DNA of 64,000 bases, taken from Marisa cornuarietis (Eukaryota > Mollusca > Gastropoda > Architaenioglossa > Ampullariidae). The number at the start of each line of letters is the position of its first letter. Position 1 is the first letter of the stretch. Under the pieces are notes generated by a model. That model saw only the letters and a program-made list of their open reading frames with translations, searched no databases and was not told where the DNA came from. The translations under genes and the position numbers were made by a program. Shown here piece by piece: positions 12,557-24,800 of the stretch. The stretch spans positions 7,984,501 to 8,048,500 of the forward strand of contig SMMW01000622.1 in assembly GCA_004794655.1 (NCBI GenBank), in the 5' to 3' direction.

Positions 12557-12760
12557 CTCAAACATCTCGAGGACCTTTGCCTCCAGCTGTAGGTCCCCTC
12601 TAACTTGCTCAAACGTTACTCCTTCAATGAAGCTTTTAGTGTGGGTCGTATACTTCGATCGATTTTCCAAACTCCTAGACTCATTCATCGTCTGGTACGT
12701 CGAGATCGCAGCAAGACAAACAAGTAACCACCACGTTAGCAAAGCACGCTGGCTGTATGT
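12557..12760 (-). other. Candidate coding exon with signal-like hydrophobic stretch, unidentified
   Basis: The open frame contains LLTWWLLVCLAAIS followed by a polar, glycosylatable tract (MNES, ENRS) and ends LEMFE at a good donor, GAG|GTAAATGCG (exon edge 12557). An acceptor-like TTCAG at about 12763 could open it. No protein family was recognised, and it begins right beside a LINE fragment, so it may be chance. Its phase-0 donor does not match the acceptor at the guanylate cyclase start. Confidence 0.2.
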
Positions 12761-12774
12761 CTGAAGCTCTCTGT

Positions 12775-13235
12775 CCAGTCGTTGGGTGAGCATGAGTCGC
12801 AGCAAATTTGATGTAGGCGCGTTAGCTGGGCCTGTCTTGTGTCCCTACCAGTAGGCCATTCAGCCGGCGGCCTATCCACCCCTTGATGTTACTCAGCCAC
12901 CCTCGTTTTCTGCTTGTCTCGTCGAAGTCCTGACTCCACCCATCCCTGGAGGATTGTCTTGGGCAATGTGTCATCGAGCGACATGCCCGAACCAAACCAT
13001 CTTCCACCTCTTGACTGTAGCGAGCAAAGGTTCGTAGGGACCAGTCGGGATGGTGACCAGACTGCGAACGAATTCGTTTGACTTCTGTTCCCTCGAGCAG
13101 TCTCCGAAGGCACTTCATCTCGAGTGCCTGCATCTTACTCTCGGCATCAGTAAGCAGGGTCCAAGTTTCGCAGCCATACAGCAGAATGGGAGCTACCAGG
13201 GACTTGTTTAACGTATTTGTTCTTGACCTAATGTC
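12775..13235 (-). pseudogene. Decayed RTE-like LINE reverse transcriptase C-terminus
   Basis: On the minus strand, from about 13235 downward, the translation reads LLYGCETWTLLTDAE, then KMQALEMKCLRRLLEG. After a frameshift it continues SLDDTLPKTILQG, and after another GWLSNIKGWIG and LLVGTQDR. This order (YGCETW, ALEMKCLRRLL, LPKTILQG, KxW) is typical of RTE/BovB-type non-LTR retrotransposons downstream of the catalytic palm. At least two frame changes show that it is inactive. Confidence 0.75.
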
Positions 13236-13915
13236 TAAATTATCTGCAGCTTAATGACAATAGTGCGACCTGTTGTAGGAGCACGACGCCAGACTTGAAA
13301 CTGGTTCGACCTCACATAGTAGTCACATTAAAGCAGCCACACTCGCAGCACTGGTCACCAGACACCCCTCCCTCTGATTTCCTGTCACGGTGGTGACATT
13401 CAGCTGGCAACGATTCCTAAACATCGGTTTCGTGGTGACTTAATCAATCATATTCTTCGAACATAAAAAAAGAAGAAAATGATTTATGGGATAGAACTAT
13501 GACCCGCCAATGTTATATGAGCAAGATAATAATAATGGAAGCTGGTCCAGAGAAAAGAGTTCGTTGTCACAGTAGTGTAGCTACTCATACTGAGAAGAAA
13601 GTCAATGCCATCAGCATAGATGCGGTCTGCAGGCTCGGCATTGTGGAATCTTGGATAAGCCAATAAAGTTGTGCTTTGAAAAGTAGCCAAAAGTTATTTT
13701 GAAGTTTGTATGAAAGTTTCACTCACAATCTTTGGTGAAGTGGCCTAAATTTCGTGCACAGCAATATCCCTCTATCAACACAACTCTTGTTAGAGCTAAC
13801 GATCATTGCAAACTTAGCTTGCTGGAGATGCATGTCAGCCATATCAGATCTGTTTTGACTGCGCGCGAACCTTGCTGTGACAGTTCAATATCAAAACTTC
13901 CTGGAGCAACTGACC

Positions 13916-13946
<31 letters not shown>

Positions 13947-14851
13947 AAAGGTCAGAGTCTGAAATCGAGCTGCTGATGCACAGATCTAAAACCTAAGTAA
14001 TGGTACGGATGTGGCAGTATAAATAAAATGGTTCAGAAAAAGAAAAAAAGTGGTGCAAACACAGAAATCAATCCAAAAGCATAGCAAACGGCGCAACAGA
14101 TGCACAGATCAATATTTGACAACGCAGGTCAACGGGCGATGATGGAGTGAGGCAGAGCAGTCACCCTATACTCTTTCTCTTTTAAAGTAAAGTCAGGTGG
14201 ACTTTTCTGTCTTTCACGTAACAAACACCAAAAACAAAAGCTTTTACAAACATTGAACCATACTTTCATGCTTTACGTAAAATAACAGCGATAAATGCTT
14301 CTTATTTAAACAAACAAAAAACAAAATCAAGATCAGATTATAACATGCAAGACCGACTTCCTCACCCATCACGCATTGCGTTTTATAGGTGTATCATTGT
14401 CGCAGCCAAGCAAGTTCATTCAGAGGTTCAGCCACTGCAATCAGCTTAAAAATTCTTCGGGACAGCACTTGAATATTTCAAGTCCTAGTGGGGTGGAATT
14501 TTCTAATGACTGGTAAAAACTTAGGTGCTAACTCCAGACGAATACCATATATCAACCCTCTGTTACGGAGATATACGCCTACAAACATCACCATGCACAG
14601 AAACATCAAGACTGTACATATATACCTATAAGGTTACAACTAATGAGAGTACTAGGATCAATTAATCATAGCTATGTACTTGTGTGCCATCACAAATCAG
14701 ACCTTTGGTGCACGTGATATTTATATGCATGTATCTCAAGAATGGGGATAGATTCACTAAAATATCTTGCACTAAGCTTTACCCAGCCAAAAAGCATCTC
14801 TCTGGACTTTCAACAGATCTTTCAAACCATTTGAAAAAAACTTTAAAATTA
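13236..14851. other. Intergenic sequence downstream of PRPF31
   Basis: No gene recognised. It contains a 24-base A run at about 13917-13940 (possibly a retroposition tail) and AT-rich low-complexity sequence. The left part separates the LINE fragment from the probable PRPF31 3' end. Confidence 0.4.
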
Positions 14852-14857
14852 TTTATT
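14852..14857 (-). terminator. Possible PRPF31 polyadenylation signal
   Basis: TTTATT on the plus strand, i.e. AATAAA in the PRPF31 direction, about 1.03 kb beyond the stop codon at 15888. It is the nearest canonical hexamer I found downstream. A variant hexamer closer to the stop may be the one used. Confidence 0.3.
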
Positions 14858-15887
14858 CACCACAGGCGTCTTTTGTCATGACAGCCAATCTCTCTTCTAT
14901 TAATAAACTTATGAAGAAGAAAATGAAAGGCTGTGAAATATGGTTATCTATACATGCGCATATATTTACCAACTGTGCCACATAAATCTGCTTTCTCTAA
15001 TTTTTCAGTTCCTTCTGTCAAACAATGGGACACAATTCAGCTTTGACAGAAAACAAACAGCACTTGTTTCAAATCACAACATATTCAGGGCTGGGAGAGT
15101 GTTAGAAGTATTTTAAATGTCTGATTTAGTGAGCATGAAACAGTGCCATTCCACTATACATAATGAAAAAAATTACTATTTACAGAAAATTAAGCATATA
15201 TCCTGGTTGTGGTATATTGGAAAATTCATTCAGTAATTATTCTTGTAAAAGGAGAAACTAAAATCAGCCTTCTAGAAATTGTAAATATTACCTGGCCTGC
15301 TTTACTGAATATGGAAGGGAGTAATATCTTTGCAAGAATGGTAGTTGTTTGTGTTTTATGCCGTGCCAGCAACTAAGGATATTGCTATTATTACAGTCAC
15401 TCTGCAAGAAACACCAATTGGTGATGATCAAGACAGTGTATCAATGTCAAGGCAAACAACTTATTATCTGCAAGTCCAAGCATCACTTCCCCATTACTGA
15501 ATCTTCAAGGTCTTTGCCTACCCATGGACACCTACTTTTAATACCATCTGCTTATACATAATTATGTAAATTAGAATGTAAATAAGAAATTTTGACTAGC
15601 TTATGGTGTAAGCAAATAAAACTAAGCAATCTGAACATAAAATTCGGTCACAAGCTATGTTCAGATGTTATGGAGAATACTCAATTTAACATTTAAAAAA
15701 AAAGGAAATGGTTGAGCAGGAGGAAGGTGGAGAAGACTGAGAAAGGGAAGAAAGTAAGCATAATAAACAAATAATAATCATAAAAGGTAATATGTGGACA
15801 ACTATAACTTTATAATTTGAGAACAGCAGCCATTCAAATATACTCCACAGGGATGGGACAAATAACACAAAACAAAGATTGTATTCA

Positions 15888-18800
15888 TCACGTTTTCTTG
15901 ACTTTGACAAAGCCTGCTGTAGAGGAGAAATATTTTTGGTTGGCCTCGAAGGCTTTCTTCTCTGCTGCTTGTGGGTTGACAATTTCCAGCCCCTGCATGA
16001 ACATGTGGTAAACAAATAGAATTATGGAAGCATTCTGAAATTTTCAACAAGAGGAAGACTATGAATCCAAAGTCATTAAGACTCTAACCACGAATGGGTC
16101 ATAGTTATAAAGAACCTGTCACTACCTCAGGCTTACTTTACCTGTGCTCAATGTCTAAACTCTAATAAGCCTTCTGTTACCAACTGTAGACAGTATGCAA
16201 GATAGTTGACGTCCTAGTCTGCACCTATTACAGAACTCTGTAACACTTCCAGTCCATAGTTAACCTGAGGTACTATCAGAGGTAATTCTAGGATTTCAAA
16301 AAGAGGGGCCCTGGGGCCCTCTCAATGGAAAAAAAGGGGCCCTTCAAATGAAACAAGGGGTCCCTCGAAACAAACACATTTTCACTGCTTTTTCCTTTAA
16401 ATATTTGGTATACAACAAAATACTTTATTAATCACAAGAAATTGAAGATTAATCATATAGATATCTTTTTCTTCTATATCGATAAATTATCTTTCATCAT
16501 CATTAGTTTATCATACCATCCTAAATTTGCAAACCAATTAGTCTTTGTGTCCATTTCATTGGGCTATGAGCTAATGTTTAGACACTTTTCATGTCTCATT
16601 AGTGCAGGGGTTTAAATGTTTCTCCTCGAGGCAACTTCTACGAGAAGACTTTATTAGGTCTTGATGGCCGAAGCCCCCTTTCACAGCCTGCATTGTGGTA
16701 TAGCATAAGGAGGCACAGCTTTCCAAGAACCAGCAAATTGGGAAATAAATCCCTGTAAAAATCAAATAACAGTTTAAACAGCTTGTGGGATCTCTCTGAT
16801 ATGCATTATGCGTTACAGTTTCTTTGACCACAATCCGTTCCTCTAAACATGTGCTGCTTTGTCAAGCAAGATTTTACTGAATTTGCTGCTCACGTGCTGG
16901 TTTTCCAAAGAAATCTGTTAAGATATTTAATTCTTTGTCTCCATAGGGTGTTCTGTCTTCTGTAGACAGGAAAAAGATGGGGCGCATGGAAAGAACCAAA
17001 AAATCCAGAGGCAACATCACCTGCATCTTTTGGGAACCTGCATGTCATTAATGTTCTTGCACAGATTGTCACAAAAGCAACCATGATAGCTTCTATGTCC
17101 TGTGATGTTGTATCAAGTTCGCAACCTGTTATTTTGAAGTGTTATATAATAAGTTCCGAAAAGGTCATGAGGAAAGAAATAAATTAGAATTGAAAATAGT
17201 TTGAAAATTGAAATCTTTCTGAAGAATTTCAGCCTCCAAAGAGTGCCTGTGGTCGGAAGTCTGAATGTCTCTGCAGCGTCCTCGATTGGTACTTAACACA
17301 CCCGGGGTTGTAAACGCGTTATTCTTATTGTTGTATGCACACTTTACATCTCATGCCTTCCTCCTTGTTTATTAGCCAAGGCCATTTCTTCAGCCATTCA
17401 CACTGAAAGTTTCTCTGGATGCGTGGTTTTTTACGTGAAGTCTCTGACTATTTCGTTGTCTACATTTTCAGTTCCAACAATGTGTGCGGCACACTCTGAC
17501 TCTGACGAGTTTCTGTTTCTTTCTGTCCTTGTCGATTTCTACTTTCCGGGGCATCTTCTGCTGTTCTTCTCGCGAACGAAAAGGCAAGCAGAGTTGACAG
17601 TTGCGTTCACTTTGCTTTCAACTCGCTTGCTTCCGATACCCTTTGATCTCTCCCGTCCCAAATGTTTTCGCTGTGGGCGCGTCAAAAGGTTGCAGATGGA
17701 TAACTCGTCAGTTTAAAAACTGTCCAGTCATTCTAGTGGTCGGTTTCAAAGCAGCGCTAAGAATGACAACAATTATTTTTGAAGTGCCGCATCGCGTGTT
17801 CAAAAGTGCGCCAGCCACGGGGATTTTTGCGGGCGCGTGGTCGCACTGACTTTCAGACTATGCGCCCCTCAGCGAAATTTTGCGGGAATCCCGCAAGGCC
17901 GCAGCCTAGAATTACCTCTGTACTATTACCCCTGTTTTATGATCATGGTTCCTAGGATACAACTGCTCTTGCTCCCACATTACTTTTTGTGTTGAACAGT
18001 TATCCATTTGCACACAAAGCAATCATCCCACCAAAAATCTGCTTTCTATTAGATAAAAGTGGATTATTAGCTTTGCTACAAAGCTCTTTGTTTATAAAAT
18101 TAGTTTGTCTAAATGTCCTCAAATTTCTATTCACATGACAGTAACAACAAAGTCTCTCCCACTCACACCCATGCTCACATTTATGTACAAGCATCCCATC
18201 CATCAAAGAGTTATCTAAAAGTGGCATATAAGCACTGACCTGCAGAGGTGTGAATGCAACACTAGAAGCCGTACCCGCAACATGCTTCTTGACTGTTGTG
18301 CTGCCACCCCATGTCTGGTTTTGTTTGCTCAGTTTTTGCTGTACAAAAACAACAGCAATAAGTCAAACTAACTGCAAAATTTAACTCCCACAGTCTAATA
18401 AAGTATTTAAAAATTTAATAATAATAATGGTGTGAGCTTTTCTAGCATGGTATTGCAACCAAAAGCCAGGCTCCCCACGCATTACAAACACAAAAATACA
18501 AAAGACAAAATTTGTGTGGCTCTGTAAAGTTAATGGGAATGCCAGGTCGTTCTTCTGCCGGATGACATTTATAGACCAAAATATCACTGAGACAAATCTA
18601 AAGTCATTGAACTGGAGCAGAATATATCAATAATCAAAAAGAGGTAGATCAAAATGTCAGGAGAATATTCAGATGATCACAAAGCAGAAGTTTTAGTACA
18701 ATGTTGAAATGCATGACTGTTTGTCATTGATGTAAAGTTTATCCCAGGGACGACTTGCAAAATGAAGAAATTGTGATGGCGTTAGCCAGAGAGGATATAC

Positions 18801-21800
18801 GGAAATAAGAGAGTTGATATTAGCAGAGGAATGAATAAAAAGCGGCAGGCAAGAAAACAGCCAAACACAATGCTGATGACGTCAGAAAAATAAGTGCACA
18901 TAAGTACAACAGGAACGACAAGCACAACAAATCCAAGAATGAAAATGCAGAGAGCTGGCCACCTCAAGTCTGTTAGGATTATTTAAAGCTCTTTGTTATT
19001 TATATTATTAATTAAATTTAAGAAACACTGGTGTCCAAAATTTCAAGACATACCTGAAGGGTCTTTGAGATACGGGCCTTTGTTTTGGAGTCAACAGGTG
19101 GTCCTCGCACTTTTCCTGAATTAGATTTACCCATGGTTCCTAATGAGAAGCCAAGGTCTTCTTGATAGGCATCTTCCTCGATCTACAGAGAAAGTGTTGA
19201 CAAAACATAATTTTTTTGTATAATACCTAAATACATGAATATTAAAAAATTACAAGGTTTTTAGGTGACACACACTGTTGAAGATGTTAATCTTTTTTCT
19301 CTTTGTATGGCTCAGAAGGGAATAACTCTTGGAGACATGATCAAACAGAAGCTACTCGATAAATGGTAAACTAACCCACAAAAAGACATGCAAAACAACT
19401 TATCTTCTGATAGCAAATGATATGGCTCCCTTGATTTCAAACCCTGCCTACTATAACATGCCACTCACTTTATTTTAAAACTTTATGTTGAAAGTTATTT
19501 TATTGCTGTAGGAGTACTTAAAAATTAAAACAACTGTACTCAGGTAAAATACTAAAAAAATAAGGGTAAAATAAAGAGGGATCAGTCTTATGCTTACCTC
19601 TCCAAAGTTCATTCTGTTAGCCTGCTTTCTTAATTCAGTAAGACCAAGTCGCTCCTTCATTTTTCTTGCTCTGTAATTTAAAAATTTTATATGTTACAAA
19701 TCACAACCACCCAGGAACAGAGGCTCTGAGTCCCAGAAAGGCAACGAAAAAAAATTATAACAAAGAATGTAAAACTAAATCCACTCTATTCATGTGTTGA
19801 GAAAAAGTATATTAAATCTCAATACATTTACACATTCTCTATTTAAACTAAGGATGTGAATAAAAAAATTTCCTTTAACATTTCACTGTAACAGATCCAG
19901 ATCCTTGAAAAAGAAAGTTAAAAAAAAAAAAGTGCACCTTCTGCCACCTCGCTTTTTGCGTGGTTGATCAATGGGTGCAGGTAAGGGTTTGACTGTTTTC
20001 ACGGGAGGTGGTTCTTGCCACTTGTCAAACTTGCCCTCCACCTCTGCCCGCAGATCCATTCCAGCTTTACCAGTCAGGTTTTCATGGAAGCTGTCCACAC
20101 GGGCAGCCAGAGCACACTTGGCTGCCACAAGTCGAGCTGCTTTGCGACGCAAGTCCTTACAGAGAATGGATAAAAGGTAAGGAACTTAAAGATTAAAATA
20201 AGATCACTGCTTTAATACAACAAACATGCACATATACACTCACAAACGTTAATGCTTTACAGCGCTGACCTACTTACAGGGGGCATTTTCTGCACATTTT
20301 CACTGTAGAAAATGAAACCAGTATGAGGCAATATGGCTGTTGTAGAAAACCCAGATAGTGTGCGTTTTTGTGCGCCTAGTAAGAGAACGTTGCAGGCTGG
20401 CATCTTGGACAAGTTGGTCAAGCCACCAGCCACTCCTGCAGAAGGAATAAGCACAGCCCAGTTAAAACCAGATAAACTAAAAGACATGTTCACATGTTAA
20501 GATCCTACAAGTTTATGACAGCTGAAACATCCTTGAGCCTGGAAAAAAAAGACAAATAGAATAGCAGTGTGCAGTTTTTTTTAAATGTTTCAATATATTT
20601 CAAGAAGCATAATGTTGTAATATGCTTCCTTTGAGACAAACCTGAATGATGACAAAAAAGGATTCAACAAAAAGTTTTTCTTACAAAGAATGGAAATCAG
20701 GAATTGGTCATTTTAAATTGTATTATGCTTCTCAACAGGATTTCATATCAAACAGCTTCATGATGAATATGTCAATGATACACCTTAAAAAAATAACCCA
20801 AACAAACAAACATGAGAAAAGGAAGTGAAGTCTCGACTCTGGAGCTTTTCTGAAAACTCTGACAGACATGTATGCCAACAAATATGAATGCTTAGTCATC
20901 CATATGCTTACCCATCAGTTTAGCAGCGATGGAAGCACCTACAAGTATGGAAAGGTTTGGGGCGATGAAGGTCATCCTTGACTCAACATACTCAAAGATC
21001 TCTTTCTTGGAGTCACTAAGCTTCACTGCCTAAAACGAGGAATCAAAATACAAACAACCTGAAACATTTAAGGGAGACTAAAAGTGGATCAATGTTTGGT
21101 TTGAACCCACCCTACCCTATCCATACCCCAACCAACTATCTTGATTAATAAAAAATTGTTGTATATAATGCTGGCTTTCAATAACAAATACTTTTAATGG
21201 CATACTAAATCATGCATGTACACCTAGCCACTCACCTTATTCCCTCTCTTCCCACATTCAAATATGCATGCTTCACCTAGAAGGGGCAACCATAACTCTT
21301 TTCAGTTCAAAATACTGATAAAGTTAGCTTACAGAAAAGCAACATGCCAAGTTTCACAAACATGATTTCATCTAGTGCTCTAGCTATCCACATTTCTCTA
21401 AATCTATTATTTACCTACCATATCACAGGCTTCTGTTACAGTTTGCAAGTCTTCATCAGAGAGCTCTGTACTGGAATGTACAAAGATGGCTAAGTCAGAG
21501 ACACGCAGATCATAGAGTACAGAAGGATCCAGTTATCTAAGGATCAAGTAGGAACTTACTACTGTACCATTCACTGTGAGCTCCTTTGACTTTTACTTTA
21601 TGCCACTTAAACATAAACTATCAACATAATGGGACAAGTTCGAAGATGTGTATTCTATGCAAGAATCCCATTATGAGTGCAAATTCTCTCTTTCCAAGTC
21701 TGAACATTTCAGAAAAGTGATGTAACCTGCCTCTGAGAAGCAGCTTAAAATAAATCTCGTACCCTTGTGTAGTTGATGCTGTAACACTGACCACCATGAT

Positions 21801-24800
21801 AGTGGCTGGAGTAAGAATGTTCTGAAGTACCTCATTGTTCTTTGACCTTTCCAGAATAGAATTTCCTAGTTCCTGTTGACAAATAGTTTTAAAAAACTTG
21901 AATAACAAGAGTCAGACATTGTTTTTGTTCATTTAATCCATTTTCTAAGGTAAAATGTTTAAAAGAAAAGCTGACATTAAAAGAAACTGGTTTACTTCTT
22001 GATGCTGGAAGAAAGTAACTACTCCATTAAGACCATTTGAAAGAAACACATTGCATGAACACTTGTGAATATCCTAAGAAGTTTGATAAAAAAATTATAA
22101 TGGAAGTGATAGTGTTGATAACAAAATTTATTATGATGATAAAGATTATTACTATAACTCTGCCACAATACCTTGACTGTGCAAATATATTCAACGGGAG
22201 TTGGTACAAGTGACTCCAGCTCTGGAAACCTCTTGGTATATATATCTTTCACAAACTGATGAATCACACCTAAAATGGATAATGATCACCATTTTCATTC
22301 AGGTAATGAAAGAATGCACCAAAGTAGGAACAAACTGCAAAGACTGAAAATGCAGTAAGATTTAAAAAAAAAAAGGCAAAACAAATCTACCAGATTTCAG
22401 AATGGTTAAGGAAAATGACACGTGGCTCAGTTTTGCTGTTGTGCAATGTTTACAACTACATTGTCATTTAAAGTTATGGATGTCCAATGTGGCTACCTTT
22501 TGCTTAAAAAAAAAAAAAGTTTGTCTTCAACAGATTGCAGAGGTAATTCTAGGATTTCAAAAAGAGGGGCCCTGGGGCTCTCTCAATGGAAAAAAAGGGA
22601 CCTTTCAAATGAAACAAGGGGTCCCTCTAAACAAACACATTTTCACTGCTTTTCCCGATAAATATTTGGTATACAACAAAAAACTTTATTAATCACAAGA
22701 AATTGAAGATTAATCACATAGATATCTTTTTCTTTTATATCGATAAATTATCTTTCATCATCATTAGTGTGATCATAGCATCCTAAATTTGCAAACCAAT
22801 TAGTCTTTGTGTCCATCTCATTGGGCTATGAGCTAATGTTTAGACACTTTTCATATGTCTCATTAGTGCAGGGGTTTAAATGTTTCTCCTCGAGGGAACT
22901 TCTATGAGAAGACTTTATTAGGTTTTGATGGCCGAAGCCCCCTCTCACAGCCTGCATTGTGGCACAGCATAAGGAGGCACAGCTTTCCAAGAACCAGCAA
23001 ATTGGGAAATGAATCCCTGTAAAAATCAAATAACAGTTTAAACAGTTAGTGGAATCTCTCCGATATGCATTCTGCGTTACAGTTTCTTTGACCACAATCC
23101 ATTCCTCTAAACATGATGCTTTGTCCAGCAAGATTTTACTGAATTTGCTGCCAACGTGCTGGTTTTCCAAAGAAATTTAATTCTTTGTCTCCATAGGGTG
23201 TTCTGTCTTCTGCAGACAGGAAAAAGATGGGGTGCATGGAAAGAACTAAGGCAACATCACCTGCATCTTTTGGGAACCTATCATTAATGTTCTTGCACAG
23301 ATTGTCGCAAAAGCAACACTGACAGCTTCTATGTCCTGTGATGTATCAAGTTCGCAACACGTTTTTAAGTGTTATATGATACCGCCGGCATAAGTTCTGA
23401 AAAGGTCATGAGGACAGAAATAAATTAGAATTGAAAATAGTTTACCAGGCTGAAATCTTTCTGAAGAATTTCAGCCTCCAAAGAGTGCCTGTGGTCGGAA
23501 GTCTGAATGTCTCTGCAGCATCCTTGTTTGGTATTTAAAACACACCCAGGGTTGTAAACGTGTTATTCTTATTGTTTTATGCACACTTTACATCTCATGC
23601 CTTCCTCCTCGTTCATTAGCCAAGTCCATTTCTTCAGCCATTCACACTGACATGTTCTCTGGATGCCTGGTTTTTTACGTGCGGTCTCTGTCTCAATTTG
23701 TCTATTTCGTTGTCTACATTTTCAGTTCCACACTCTGATGAGTTTCTGTTTCTTCCTGTCCTTGTCGATTTCTACTTTCCGGGGCATCTTCTGCTGTTCT
23801 GGTCGTGAACAAAAAGTCAAACAGAGTTGACAGTCGCGTTCACTTCGTTTTCAACTTGCTTGCTTACAATACTCTTTGATCTCTCCCGTCCCAAATGTTT
23901 TCGTTGTGGGCATGTCAACAATTTACTTCCTGGTGCGAAATTTGGAGCAAGCTGCATCAGATGGATAACAACTGGTCAGTTTGAAAACTGTCCAGTCATT
24001 AGCATCGATTCTAGTGGGTCGGTTTCAAACCAGCGCGAAGAATGACAACAATTATTTTTGAAGTGCCGCATCCCATGTTCAAAAGTGCGCCACCCACGGG
24101 ATTTTTGCGGGCACATGGTCGCGCTGACTTTCAGACTATGCGCCCTAGGCAAAATTTTGCGGGAATCCTGCAAGGCCGCAGCCTAGAATTACCTCTGAGA
24201 TTGTCTTTATGAAAACAACTACAGCTCAAGATCACCTACCAAACTCTACCCATTCTTCTGCCACCCATTCCTTGATAACCCCCTGCCCCCCAAAAAAGAA
24301 AACCCTGCCTTACTGATTTCATTGTCTATTTCTACAGTCATATTGTTTGCATCCACAATCAGGCGGTATTCTGGATCAGCTTCTACTGGTCCCGCCACTG
24401 CAACAAAATATACATAATCTGTGAGAGTTATTTTAAAAGAGTTAGAAATCAGCATTTTTTTAATAACCTGTAGCACATATATTTAAATAAATGATTCAGG
24501 TATGACTTTAAGATACATGCAGTGAGCTAGAAAGCATAGCAAGAAGTCATCTTATTATGAGATTTTGTATTACATTAATGTTACTGCTAATAGCTTGTAC
24601 CACCTACTAGGCTAGCAACACTCACGCACAGAGGAGAATTACAGTAAATTCTCTTTAGTCCTTTTGACCCTCCCTTAGTTATGACCAACAAATTTTTGTA
24701 GACTTGGCAGTTTGTGCTTTAATGCAACATTTTTGAAAAAGTCGTGTGTTGAAAAAAATTAAGCACATTTTAAAATAGACAGCTTCTGACTGGCCGCTTA

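Noticed and set aside
16589..23170. Homologous minus-strand ORFs (80 and 114 codons) inside both TIR transposon copies, reading VKETVTxNAYxRD and [10 protein letters not shown]
   Set aside because: About 11 of some 13 nucleotide differences between the copies change the amino acid, so there is no purifying selection; no domain recognised. Treated as non-coding transposon interior.
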